In this document: positions 10,493 to 18,951 of the stretch, in pieces
Layout of the letters: every line of letters begins with the position of its first letter
How positions within the stretch are numbered: the stretch's first letter is position 1
Source of the DNA: Lewinella sp. IMCC34183
GTDB lineage: Bacteria > Bacteroidota > Bacteroidia > Chitinophagales > Saprospiraceae
Length of the DNA stretch: 64,000 nt
Direction of reading: 5' to 3'
Assembly: GCF_003390915.1 (NCBI RefSeq)
Contig: NZ_QMEM01000006.1
Location: forward strand, 62,001 to 126,000
The notes under the pieces: model-generated
What the model was told of the DNA's origin: nothing
What the model saw: only the letters and a program-made list of their open reading frames with translations
Databases searched by the model: none
Position numbers and translations under genes: made by a program

Positions 10493-11290
10493 TTACTCGC
10501 GGTCGTCGTCCTGCTCGGTGGCCCGCTCCCACGACTGCTCGCTGATGAGCAGCTCGAGGCGGTCCAGGAAGCGCTTGAGGGCGGGGGGGGCACCGCCGTA
10601 GACCTTGATGGAGCGGGGGTTGCCCTCGAGATCCGGCAGGGTGACCAGGCGGTAGGGAATATCGGTGGGTATGGGTGCTTCCTCGGGATAGACCGGGGCG
10701 AGGTCGAGCCCGCGCAGGCTGTCGATGGAGTTGTTTAGGCGGTCGTAGTCGATGGAGTACAGTTGCCGGTTGTAGAGCCCCTCGGCGATCGCGCCCTGGT
10801 CGACGCGCAGCGAGGAAAGCCCGCCCGTACGCAGGTCGAAGGTGTAGGCTTCGCAGTCGCCGTAGCAGTTCGATTTCTGGAAGGTCATCAGAGGAGCCCC
10901 CCCGGAGGATTCCGTCTTGGGCAGCGCGCTACCGCTCAGGTCGGCCTCCCCTACCGCCCCCTGGTTTTCGATGCGGGCCGTCTCGTTCTCGGCTAGGTCG
11001 GTACCCGCGGGTACGGCGGCGGGTGTCGTGGTGCGTCGCGTATTGCGCAGCGCCTTCACGTCAGCGGGTTGGGGCACCGCGGTACTGCGTTCCGGAGTTT
11101 CCATCACCCGCTGGCTGGCGTCGGGCCGTTCGGCCATGGCCTGCTCGGTGCGGGGGTCGGGCGTCGCCGCGTCGGATTCGGTGGGCGGCGCGATGACGGT
11201 ATTCGAGGAGCCGGTGATGCCCACCGGCTGACGGGTGCAGGAGAGGATAAGGGCGAAGCTCAGGAGCAGCCCGGTAACTAAGGGTTTCAT
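10493..11290 (-). CDS. DUF6438-like lipoprotein
   Basis: 265 residues with a lipoprotein signal (LSFALILSC). A long low-complexity Thr/Pro/Ala/Glu segment of about 120 residues acts as a tether. A C-terminal domain starts at MTFQKSNCYGDCEAYTFDL, a CYGxC-type start resembling DUF6438, an uncharacterised Bacteroidota domain. The two cysteines could form a disulfide. It precedes ettA by 24 bases, probably in the same transcript, though no functional link to translation is evident. Confidence 0.7.
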   Translation of the reverse strand: MKPLVTGLLLSFALILSCTRQPVGITGSSNTVIAPPTESDAATPDPRTEQAMAERPDASQRVMETPERSTAVPQPADVKALRNTRRTTTPAAVPAGTDLAENETARIENQGAVGEADLSGSALPKTESSGGAPLMTFQKSNCYGDCEAYTFDLRTGGLSSLRVDQGAIAEGLYNRQLYSIDYDRLNNSIDSLRGLDLAPVYPEEAPIPTDIPYRLVTLPDLEGNPRSIKVYGGAPPALKRFLDRLELLISEQSWERATEQDDDRE

Positions 11291-11359
11291 GACGAGGACT
11301 TGAACTAATCAAAAGCGATTCGGCCCCGTAGGTTGACTCCGGCGGGTCGGTCGGTCGGC

Positions 11360-13252
11360 TTATTTGCCTTTCTTGGACTGGGCGGCGGCCTGTGCCCGTT
11401 GCTGCTCCTTGAGCGCCTCCTGCAGGCGGGCGCTGAAGCCCGATTTTTTCTTCGGCTTTTTCTTGTTCTCCTCTAGCTTGGCGCGCAGCTTGTCCTGGTC
11501 GATGATCAGGTTCTTGGTCACCAGTGTCTGTGTGATGTTGATCACGTTACTGAAGAACAGGTAGCAGGTGAGGCCGGCGGCGAAACTGTTGAAGAAGCCC
11601 AGGAAGGCCAGGGGCATGATGTACTGAAAGTACTTCATCATGGGCTGGGCGCTGTAGTCCATGTGCTGGCTATTGTAGAAGGCGTAGATGACGGTCGTAA
11701 CGGCCCACAGCACGGCAAACAGGCTCAGGTGGCCCTGCATGAAGGGAATCCACTCCGGCAGGCGGAGGATGCTGTCGTAAGTACTCAGGTCGTTGGCCCA
11801 CAGGAAATTCTCCTGCCGGAAACTGATCGAGGCCGGGAAGAAGCGATAAAGGGCGAACCAGATGGGCATCTGCAGGACCATCGGCAAACATCCGCCGAGC
11901 GGGCTTGCCCCGTACTCCTGGTAGAGCTTCATGGTTTCCATCTGGGCGGCCTGCGCGTCGTCCTTGTGCTTGGCCTTCAGTTTGTCGATCTCGGGCTTCA
12001 GCACCTGCATCTTCGACTGGCTGACCAGCATCTTGTAGGTGAGCGGGTACACCAGCAATTTCACCAGTAGGGTAAGGACGAGGATGGCGATACCCATATT
12101 GCCAATGAAGCTCGACAGGAAATTAAAGACTGGTCGGATGATCCACCGGTTGATCGATCCGAAAATGGAGGAGCCGAAGCTGATCACGTCGGACAGGTCG
12201 TAACCGATCGCCCGCAGGCGCTCGAATTCGTTGGGGCCAACGTAGAGCGACATGCCGAAGGTCTCCGAGGGGGACGTGCCTACCGGCAGCTGCAGGTCGC
12301 TGATGAGCACCTTGAGCTGGTCGTCGGGCAGGCGGTCGCGGTCGGCCACGGTGGTGAGGACCCCGCCACTGAAGCGATCGTCGGCGATGAGCGCGGAAGT
12401 AAAGAACTGCTGGCTGCCGGCTACCCACTTGAGCGATTGCCCCTGCAGTTCCTCGGTATCGTCGCTGGTGCACGAGCAGTAATCGGTGTCGTCGTCGACC
12501 GGCTTGTAGTAGAGGGTCGAGTAGCGCGATTCGTAATCGCTGTTCCGCTCGATCTTGTCCAGGTGGTTCTCCCAGTGCAGGCGCACGGTGCCCTCGGTAT
12601 TGGCCAGCACGGTGTTGAGGCCCTCGAAGCGTACGTCGTAGTCGATGAGGTAGGTATCGTCGGGGAGCGTATATTTCTGTTCGAAGTAGCCGGAACCGCC
12701 GCTGATCGGAGCCCGCAGGATCACGGTATTACCCTCCACCGTGGGAGTAAAGTAGAGGTCGCTGGTCTTGACGCCTTCGCCGGAAACGCCGTTCACGGGC
12801 AGGGTGTACTCGAATTTGTTGCGCTCGTCCTCCAGGAGCAAAAGCGGCAGGTGTACCTCCTCGTCGTCGTCCTGCTCCACGACCTTGTCGTAGTTTTTCA
12901 GCTCGGCCTGGCGGATCGTCCCCCCCTTGGTGGACAGGGTCACGCGCATCACGTTGTTTTCGAGCACCACGTCCTCGGCGGTTCCGGTTGCCGCGGCGGC
13001 GAAAGCACCGAAGCGGCCGCCGTACTGGGCTACGCGGGCGGAGTCCGTGAGGGAAGCGTCGTTGTCCGGGGCATCCTGCGGAAGCAGGTCGTCACCGGCC
13101 CGCAGTTCCGTTTCGCTGAGGGCGGCGATCGAATCCTGGTAACGCTGTTCCATTTCGATCTCCGCGGGGCTCGGCGCAGCCACGTACTGCCACGCGACGA
13201 AGAGCAGCATGATGAGGACGATACCAATGATGGAAGTTCTGTCCATCTCCAT
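11360..13252 (-). CDS. yidC: Membrane protein insertase YidC
   Basis: 630 residues from the Met of MEMDRTSIIG; a second Met two codons later (13246) is equally good, and the Met at 13318 would add an unlikely leader. The first helix (IIGIVLIMLLFVAWQYV) is followed by a large periplasmic beta domain of about 320 residues, then the conserved five-helix insertase core (NMGIAILVLTLLVKLLVYP, GGCLPMVLQMPIWFALYR). The C-terminal tail is basic. YidC inserts and folds inner-membrane proteins with or without SecYEG. A -7 box (TACCTTTG) lies upstream. Confidence 0.97.
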   Translation of the reverse strand: MEMDRTSIIGIVLIMLLFVAWQYVAAPSPAEIEMEQRYQDSIAALSETELRAGDDLLPQDAPDNDASLTDSARVAQYGGRFGAFAAAATGTAEDVVLENNVMRVTLSTKGGTIRQAELKNYDKVVEQDDDEEVHLPLLLLEDERNKFEYTLPVNGVSGEGVKTSDLYFTPTVEGNTVILRAPISGGSGYFEQKYTLPDDTYLIDYDVRFEGLNTVLANTEGTVRLHWENHLDKIERNSDYESRYSTLYYKPVDDDTDYCSCTSDDTEELQGQSLKWVAGSQQFFTSALIADDRFSGGVLTTVADRDRLPDDQLKVLISDLQLPVGTSPSETFGMSLYVGPNEFERLRAIGYDLSDVISFGSSIFGSINRWIIRPVFNFLSSFIGNMGIAILVLTLLVKLLVYPLTYKMLVSQSKMQVLKPEIDKLKAKHKDDAQAAQMETMKLYQEYGASPLGGCLPMVLQMPIWFALYRFFPASISFRQENFLWANDLSTYDSILRLPEWIPFMQGHLSLFAVLWAVTTVIYAFYNSQHMDYSAQPMMKYFQYIMPLAFLGFFNSFAAGLTCYLFFSNVINITQTLVTKNLIIDQDKLRAKLEENKKKPKKKSGFSARLQEALKEQQRAQAAAQSKKGK

Positions 13253-13315
13253 AGCAGAGTCTTTATTGTTGTAAGCAGAAAACCCGACGCTCCGCGCCCG
13301 GTTCCTTTGGGGCCG

Positions 13316-13323
13316 CAAAGGTA
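13316..13323 (-). promoter_or_regulatory. -7 promoter box for yidC
   Basis: The minus strand reads TACCTTTG, an exact TAnnTTTG match, about 64 bases upstream of the preferred yidC start. No convincing TTG is seen about 20 bases further upstream. The site lies 15 bases before the start of the divergent DUF3293 gene, so the two share a very short control region. Confidence 0.45.
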
Positions 13324-13337
13324 CGCAGCAAAGTGTT

Positions 13338-13766
13338 ATGCCGAACCCGCCCTCCGATCAATCAGCTTCCTTACCCGACGAACGGCTGGCCGCCGCCTAC
13401 CGCAACGCCCGCTATGTCTTCAATGGGTTTGCCCTGCAAATAGATGTCCCCCACCCCGATTTTGACCGTTGGCTGGCACACGAAGGCTACCACGACTACG
13501 CCTTCCTCACGGCCTGCAACCCCCGCTCCAAGCCGTTGTCCGCCACCAGAAACCTCGCCCGGCATGGCCGCCTGCTGGCATTGACCGGCTCCCTAACCCA
13601 CCGCGGGGCCACCGGCACAGATCCGGATGGCCGCTGGCCGGACGAGCCGGGTCTTCTGCTCCTCGACGCGCCGCGTGAGAAGGTCCGCGACCTGGGTCGG
13701 CGGTTCGGTCAGTACGCAATCGTGGAGGGAGAGGCCGGCGGCAGTCCGCGATTGTACTGGCTATAA
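13338..13766 (+). CDS. DUF3293 family protein
   Basis: 142 residues, soluble, no signal peptide. The pattern AFLTACNPRSKPLS, followed by NLARHGRLLALTGSL and a C-terminal GQYAIVEGEAGGSPRLYW, matches the short cytosolic DUF3293 family, whose role is unknown. It is divergent from yidC. Its last 6 bases overlap the end of the convergent Gfo/Idh/MocA gene. Confidence 0.8.
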   Translation: MPNPPSDQSASLPDERLAAAYRNARYVFNGFALQIDVPHPDFDRWLAHEGYHDYAFLTACNPRSKPLSATRNLARHGRLLALTGSLTHRGATGTDPDGRWPDEPGLLLLDAPREKVRDLGRRFGQYAIVEGEAGGSPRLYWL

Positions 13767-14786
13767 TCGGTCGTGAATCGCCTGAATCACGGCCACTACG
13801 GTACGCCCCTCGGCTCCGGTGGTGGCCACTTCCGCGCGCCCGTTGCGCACTTCCACCACGTTATCGATCACGAAGTGGTGATTGGCCGCGGAGCCCTGGT
13901 ACGGTCCGTAGTTGTTGGCGGGGGGGCTTTGCGGGAGCGCGGGTGGGGTGACGTTCCGGGCGTGGCAATAGCGCACTTCGTTCATGTACTGGCCTCCGAG
14001 TTTAACCGTACCCTCCTCCGCAATGACCGTAAGGGTGGACTCGAAGTTCTGGTCCCAGACCACCGTGCTGAAGTTGAGGCTGCCCAGGATTCCCCCCGGC
14101 AGGTCAAATTGCACCTGCCCCGTATCGGCAAAGGGGTAAAGCTCCCCGCCGTGTTGCCGCGCCAAGCGCCCTCCGGCGACCCGCGGCGCCCCGAATACCC
14201 AGCACAGCAGATCTATGAAATGGGCAAACTGGGTGAAGAGTACGCCACCGTCCAGCTCCGCGTCGCCGTGCCAGGGGTGGGGCCGGCCGCTTCCGTCGCG
14301 GTAGTAGCGCGCGTCGCGGTTCCAGAAGCAGTCCAGGTGTACCTGCCGGATCCGGCCGAGGAGACCGGCATCGACAATGTCCTTGAGCCAGGCGGACGCC
14401 GGGCTGTACCGGTTTTGCATGACGCCGAAGACCCGGCGGCCGGCACGGTCCGCGGCGGCGAGGATAGCGTCGCAGTCGGCTACCGTCAACGCCAGCGGCT
14501 TTTCCACGACGACGTCCAGCCCGGCATTCAGGCAGCGGATGGCCTGGTCGGCGTGGTGTCCGTTGGGCGTACAGATACAGGCCACCTCGACGGGAACGGT
14601 GGAGAGCAAATCAGCGAGTGAGGGAAAAAGGGGGAGGTGGGGGGCGACACCGGTGGGCCAATCCAGGGCGGCACGCGGGCGAGTGTCGCAGACAGCCGCC
14701 AGTTCCGCGCCGGGGTGAGCGGCGATCAGGGAGGCGTGGCGGCGGCCGATGTGGCCCAGCCCGATGACGGCGAAGCGAACAAGCAT
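13761..14786 (-). CDS. Gfo/Idh/MocA oxidoreductase, WbpB-like
   Basis: 341 residues from the Met of MLVRFAVIG; an upstream Met at 14813 would only add a proline-rich leader. The Rossmann motif is GLGHIGRRHA. EKPLALTVADC holds the family's EKP catalytic-lysine motif. The C-terminal alpha/beta domain begins near HLDCFWNRD. With the adjacent hexapeptide acetyltransferase it forms the pair seen in UDP-2,3-diacetamido sugar synthesis: WbpB oxidises UDP-GlcNAc(A) at C3 and WbpD acetylates the resulting 3-amine. The aminotransferase WbpE is not in the window, so this pathway assignment is inference. Confidence 0.8.
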   Translation of the reverse strand: MLVRFAVIGLGHIGRRHASLIAAHPGAELAAVCDTRPRAALDWPTGVAPHLPLFPSLADLLSTVPVEVACICTPNGHHADQAIRCLNAGLDVVVEKPLALTVADCDAILAAADRAGRRVFGVMQNRYSPASAWLKDIVDAGLLGRIRQVHLDCFWNRDARYYRDGSGRPHPWHGDAELDGGVLFTQFAHFIDLLCWVFGAPRVAGGRLARQHGGELYPFADTGQVQFDLPGGILGSLNFSTVVWDQNFESTLTVIAEEGTVKLGGQYMNEVRYCHARNVTPPALPQSPPANNYGPYQGSAANHHFVIDNVVEVRNGRAEVATTGAEGRTVVAVIQAIHDRL

Positions 14787-14839
14787 AGTGGGCGGCGAAG
14801 GTAACGGCCGCAAGTAACTTCCCGGGCGCCCCCGTGGGA

Positions 14840-15409
14840 TCAGGCCCGGCGCACTACCCCATCCTCGAGCAGGTACGGGCCGGTTTCCGGACAGCGCGCC
14901 CGGCCGGCCGGGTCGAAGGAGAGCGCATGCCCCGCCTCGCTCCGCCAGCCCGTCTGCCGCGCGGGATTGCCCGTGACGAGGGCGTAGGCCGGTACGTCCC
15001 GGGTTACGACGGCGCCCGCCCCCACGAAGGCGAAGGCGTGCAGCGTGACGCCGCAGACGACGGTGGCATTCGCGCCGATGGTGGCCCCGTTACCTACCCG
15101 CGTAGGGAGATATTCGCCCCGCCGATTGACGGAAGCGCGCGGGTTCTTGACGTTGGTGAATACGGCGGAGGGGCCGACGAATACGTCGTCGCCCAGCTCC
15201 ACGCCGGTGAACAGACTCACGTTATTCTGCACCTTACAACCCTTCCCGAGGCGGACCCCGCCCGCCACGAAGACATTCTGTCCGAGGCTGCAACCGGGCC
15301 CCACCTCACAGTCGGCCATCAGGTGGCAGAAGTGCCACACCTTACTGCCGGCACCCAGGCGGGCGCCGGGATCTACTACCGCCGTAGGGTGTACAAAAGG
15401 CGGTTCCAT
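14840..15409 (-). CDS. Left-handed beta-helix N-acetyltransferase, WbpD-like
   Basis: 189 residues made almost entirely of hexapeptide repeats (for example GARLGAGSKVWHFCHL and GKGCKVQNNVSLFTGVELG), giving a left-handed beta-helix trimer. The NVSLFTGVELGDDVFVGPS and FTNVKNPRA segments are typical of WbpD/WlbB-type UDP-amino-sugar acetyltransferases. The gene starts one base after the stop of the prenyltransferase gene and is followed by the WbpB-like oxidoreductase, so all are likely one transcript. The product would feed a cell-surface polysaccharide; the exact sugar is not proven. Confidence 0.87.
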   Translation of the reverse strand: MEPPFVHPTAVVDPGARLGAGSKVWHFCHLMADCEVGPGCSLGQNVFVAGGVRLGKGCKVQNNVSLFTGVELGDDVFVGPSAVFTNVKNPRASVNRRGEYLPTRVGNGATIGANATVVCGVTLHAFAFVGAGAVVTRDVPAYALVTGNPARQTGWRSEAGHALSFDPAGRARCPETGPYLLEDGVVRRA

Positions 15410-15410
15410 A

Positions 15411-16358
15411 TCAGAAAAAGATGAGCAGGCCCAGGCCGCCGACCAGCAGAACCTTGATTTGGGTACTAAGCCGGTGGTAGTCGGGTTGCCGGCGCGCGAT
15501 CGCGAGCTGGCCGACGATGACCACCACCGCCAGCAGCAACAGGCCGATACAGATCAGCATCGGCGGCTGCATGAAGGCCGGCCAGCCCAGCAACACGGGA
15601 AACAAAATCGCTACGCTGACGATGCCCCCCAACGCCATGGCCAGCCGCCGGGCCGTGGTGACTCCGAGCAGGACGGGCAGGGTCCGGCGCCCTTCCTGCC
15701 GGTCGCCCCGCAGGTCCTCCAGGTCCTTGACCAGCTCGCGCAGCAGCGTGGCCACGAAGGCGAAGACCATGAACAGAATGCAGACGCGCAGCGTACTGGC
15801 GGCCAGGGCGGGGTTGAGGGAACGAAGCTCCGCGAGGGCGTCGCGCTCGGCCACCACCAGGATGCCGGTAACGCCGGCACAGTACAGCGCAACGAGGAAA
15901 TTGCCGACGAAGGGCAGTCGCTTCAGCGTGGCACTGTACAGTGCCAGGGTACCGATGGCCAGTGGGAACAAGAGCAGCAGCTGCCGCTCACCCAACCGCA
16001 GCGCCAGCAACAACGCGAAGAGGTAGCCTACGAAGACGATCGCGGCAAAGATCCACTGAACGTTCTGCCGCCCCAGCTTGAGCACCATATTCTTGCCAGG
16101 GTGATTGATGGCGTCGATACGAACGTCGCGCAGGTCGTTGATCACGTAGCCCGAGGCGGTGATGGCCACCGTAACCAGGCATAACTCGAAAAATTTCCAG
16201 GGGCGCAATACCCCGGCCAGCCCCTCTTCGGTCAGCGCCGGAAGGACTATACGGTAGTACACCAGTAGCTGGGTCAGTACGACAACTACAAGATTCTGTA
16301 CCCGAACCAGCCGAAGCAGATCGACAAATGGCAAACGTTGCATGGGGGCAAGATACAC
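15411..16358 (-). CDS. UbiA-family prenyltransferase
   Basis: 315 residues (310 if the second Met, before QRLPFVDLL, is used). About eight or nine membrane helices are visible. The first aspartate-rich motif is NDLRDVRIDAINHPGK, matching the NDxxDxxxD metal-diphosphate site. The second, in the DLEDLRGDRQEGRRTLP loop, matches DxxxD. Bacteroidota members of this shape are often annotated as (geranylgeranyl)glycerol-phosphate prenyltransferases, but menaquinone-like or haem O roles cannot be excluded. It sits between acyl-CoA dehydrogenase (19 bases upstream) and the WbpD-like gene. Confidence 0.85.
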   Translation of the reverse strand: MYLAPMQRLPFVDLLRLVRVQNLVVVVLTQLLVYYRIVLPALTEEGLAGVLRPWKFFELCLVTVAITASGYVINDLRDVRIDAINHPGKNMVLKLGRQNVQWIFAAIVFVGYLFALLLALRLGERQLLLLFPLAIGTLALYSATLKRLPFVGNFLVALYCAGVTGILVVAERDALAELRSLNPALAASTLRVCILFMVFAFVATLLRELVKDLEDLRGDRQEGRRTLPVLLGVTTARRLAMALGGIVSVAILFPVLLGWPAFMQPPMLICIGLLLLAVVVIVGQLAIARRQPDYHRLSTQIKVLLVGGLGLLIFF

Positions 16359-16377
16359 GGAATGGCCGTCCGGAGTT

Positions 16378-17550
16378 CTACCCGCGCAGCAGTTCGCGGC
16401 TGATCACCAGGCGTTGGATTTCCGACGTCCCCTCCCCGATCGTGCACAGTTTGCAGTCGCGGTAGTACTTCTCCACCGGGTAGTCCTTCGTAAAGCCGTA
16501 GCCGCCAAAAATCTGGACGGCATCGTTCGCTACGCGGACGCTGGTTTCCGACGCGTAGAGCTTGGCCATGGCGGATTCGCGGGTGACCGACTGTCCGGCG
16601 TCCTTCAGCCGGCCGGCGTTGCGGGTCAGTAACTCGGCGGCCTCGATCTCGGTGGCCATGTCGGCCAGTTTGAAGGAGATGCCCTGGAACCGGCTGATCG
16701 CCTTACCGAACTGCTCGCGTTCCTGGCTGTAGGCCAGGGCGGCCTGCATGGCTCCCTTGGCGATGCCCAGGCTGAGGGCGGCGATACTGATGCGGCCACC
16801 GTCGAGGATCTTCATGCTCTGGATGAAGCCTTCGCCCACTTCACCGATGATGCGGTCCGCCGGCAGGTAGCAATTCTCGAAGATGATCTCGGCGGTTTCG
16901 CTGGCGCGCATGCCCAGCTTGTCCTCCTTCTTGCCGCCGCGGAATCCTTCGTCGCCGCGCTCGACGATGAAGGCCGTCATGCCGTGACTGTCGAGCAACT
17001 CGCCGGTGCGGGCGATGACGACGCAAACGTCGCCGCTGATGCCGTGGGTGATAAAGTTCTTGGCGCCGTTGAGCACGTAACCACCGTCGTCCTGCTTCTC
17101 GGCTACGGTCCGCATGCGGCCGGCGTCCGAGCCGGTATTGGGCTCGGTGAGCCCCCAGGCACCGAGGTGTTCCCCGCTGGCGAGCCGGGGCAGGTATTTC
17201 TGCTTCTGCTCCTCACTGGCGAAGAGCAGGATATGGTTGGTACATAGGGAATTGTGAGCCGCAACGCTGAGACCGATACTGCCGCAGACCTGGGCGACCT
17301 CGTCGATCACGGTGATGTACTCGGCGTAGCTGAGGCCGCTTCCGCCGTACTCCTCCGGTACGAGTACGCCCAGGAAGCCGTACTCCCCCATCTGGTGGAA
17401 GAGTTCGCGGGGAAATTTCTGGCTCTCGTCCCACTCCATCACGTGCGGGGCGATGTGGGTACGGGCAAAGTCAGCGGCACTTTGCCGGATAAGTTCGAGT
17501 TGTTCTTCGCTGGCGGAGGTGGGGGCCGCCGAAGTCATATTTGCGGTCAT
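16378..17550 (-). CDS. Acyl-CoA dehydrogenase
   Basis: 390 residues, the standard length. The N-terminal helical domain, the central beta domain ([13 protein letters not shown], the family signature) and the C-terminal helical domain are complete. GEGTSEIQR near the C-terminus carries the catalytic glutamate in the usual short- and medium-chain position. The enzyme is an FAD-dependent tetramer that introduces the alpha-beta double bond into acyl-CoA. Substrate length or branching cannot be read. It is the first gene of a four-gene leftward operon with the prenyltransferase and the WbpD/WbpB-like genes. Confidence 0.93.
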   Translation of the reverse strand: MTANMTSAAPTSASEEQLELIRQSAADFARTHIAPHVMEWDESQKFPRELFHQMGEYGFLGVLVPEEYGGSGLSYAEYITVIDEVAQVCGSIGLSVAAHNSLCTNHILLFASEEQKQKYLPRLASGEHLGAWGLTEPNTGSDAGRMRTVAEKQDDGGYVLNGAKNFITHGISGDVCVVIARTGELLDSHGMTAFIVERGDEGFRGGKKEDKLGMRASETAEIIFENCYLPADRIIGEVGEGFIQSMKILDGGRISIAALSLGIAKGAMQAALAYSQEREQFGKAISRFQGISFKLADMATEIEAAELLTRNAGRLKDAGQSVTRESAMAKLYASETSVRVANDAVQIFGGYGFTKDYPVEKYYRDCKLCTIGEGTSEIQRLVISRELLRG

Positions 17551-17858
17551 GCGATGTGGTGGTTGGTGAAAGGGCTACCGATAAAATGTTAAAGTCGGCA
17601 TTTTGTTAGCAGAACGGCTGTCAGAGCGCCGACGGCAGGCATTTGGCAAAATTTAACGGCGGAGATTTCTCTATTGCCTGATTTCACCTATTACCAACGT
17701 AAATTCTAAAAACTAGTGTGAAGCCGATATTGATTTTATAAATCTCCTGCGAATATAAGTAAAACCAATATTAATTCGGTTTTCCAAGACGCAACTTGCC
17801 CCCATCTTCGCCGTTCCACGACTACTGATTACCCTGACCGACCGACCAATTTTCGCTT
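17551..17858. other. Non-coding divergent region
   Basis: 308 bases, AT-rich compared with the neighbours, between the divergent acyl-CoA dehydrogenase and CotH-like genes. I see no ORF, RNA gene or exact TAnnTTTG box. The most AT-rich part is about 17690-17790 and contains imperfect inverted copies of an ATATTG-type sequence (near 17731 and 17768). Promoters for both flanking genes must lie here but I cannot place them. Confidence 0.5.
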
Positions 17859-18938
17859 ATGCGTTGCTTCCTTTTGCTTTCTCTCATTTCCCTGACCCTG
17901 CCCCTTTTCGGGCAGTCGATCTTCGACCTGCTCTACCGGGCCCCCGCCACCGAGGCCGTTGACGTGGTACTGACCCTGCCGCTCGATAGCCTGCAGGCCA
18001 CCACCCGCGGACCGCAGGTCGCCACCCTGGCCTTCGCCGACACCACCGGCGATACCCGCTACCTGGGGCTGAAGGTGGAACTGCGCGGCCGCTTCCGCCG
18101 CTCGCGCTGCGCCACCCCACCCCTGAAACTCAACTTCTCCAAGGGCGAGCTCCGCGACGCCGGCCTGGCCGAATTCGATAAGCTCAAGCTCGTCAACACC
18201 TGCTACGACGATTCCACCGCTACCGCCCTCCTGCTGAAGGAATATCTCGCCTACCGTGCCTACGCCCTGCTCAGCCCCGATGCCCACTACCGCACGCAGC
18301 TGCTGCGGCTGACGTACCGCGACGCCGCGGGCCGCACCCCTGACCGGACCGGCTACGCCTTTATCCTCGAAGACACCGACGAGATGGCCGCCCGCAACGG
18401 CGGCAAAGAGGTCGATGCTCCGGCGGGCCTCACCTCCGAGCGCTACGACCCCGTGGCCGAAGCGACCCACGCCCTGTTTCAGTACCTGATCGCCAACGGC
18501 GACTGGAGCCTGCCGCTGCACCGCAACGTCAAGGTGATCGCGGACGCCGACGGGCGCCTCGTGCCGGTCGGCTACGACTTCGACTTCAGCGGCTGGGTGG
18601 GCGCGCCCTACGCCAGCCCGGCGGCCGACGTGGGTCAGCAGAGCATCTTCCAGCGGGTGTACCTGGGCTTCGACCAGAGCGACCGCACCCTCCGGGGCGT
18701 CAACCAGTCCTTTCGAAGCAACCGGCGTACCCTGCTCCGCCTCATCGATGACTTCACCCTCATCGACGTGCGGGAACGCCGCGTACTGCAGCGTTTCGTA
18801 CAGCGTTTCTACGACGACCTGGCCACTATGAGCTCCTCGACCAGCGTACTGATGTACGACCAGCTGCGCGGCACCACCGCCGACATCATCCCCTCCGGCG
18901 GCCGGGCCGCCGATTACGGGGCAAGCTCGCGACGCTAA
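17859..18938 (+). CDS. Secreted CotH-kinase-like protein
   Basis: 359 residues with a cleavable signal peptide (LLLSLISLTLPLFGQ). The body has the order expected of a CotH/HipA-like kinase fold: LKVELRGRFRRSRCATPPLKLNF, FDKLKLVNTCYDDS with a following helix, NGDWSLPLHRNVKVI as a possible catalytic loop, and YDFDFSG as a possible metal-binding DxD. Related exported proteins are frequent in Bacteroidota but uncharacterised, so kinase activity is inference. A DUF6909 gene follows after 13 bases. Confidence 0.6.
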   Translation: MRCFLLLSLISLTLPLFGQSIFDLLYRAPATEAVDVVLTLPLDSLQATTRGPQVATLAFADTTGDTRYLGLKVELRGRFRRSRCATPPLKLNFSKGELRDAGLAEFDKLKLVNTCYDDSTATALLLKEYLAYRAYALLSPDAHYRTQLLRLTYRDAAGRTPDRTGYAFILEDTDEMAARNGGKEVDAPAGLTSERYDPVAEATHALFQYLIANGDWSLPLHRNVKVIADADGRLVPVGYDFDFSGWVGAPYASPAADVGQQSIFQRVYLGFDQSDRTLRGVNQSFRSNRRTLLRLIDDFTLIDVRERRVLQRFVQRFYDDLATMSSSTSVLMYDQLRGTTADIIPSGGRAADYGASSRR

Positions 18939-18939
18939 T

Positions 18940-18947
18940 TACCTTTG
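18940..18947 (+). promoter_or_regulatory. -7 box immediately before the DUF6909 gene
   Basis: TACCTTTG is an exact TAnnTTTG match that overlaps the stop region of the CotH-like gene and ends 4 bases before the ATG at 18952. If used, transcription would start at or within the start codon, giving a leaderless mRNA. No TTG is evident about 20 bases upstream, so chance cannot be excluded. Confidence 0.35.
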
Positions 18948-18951
18948 CCGC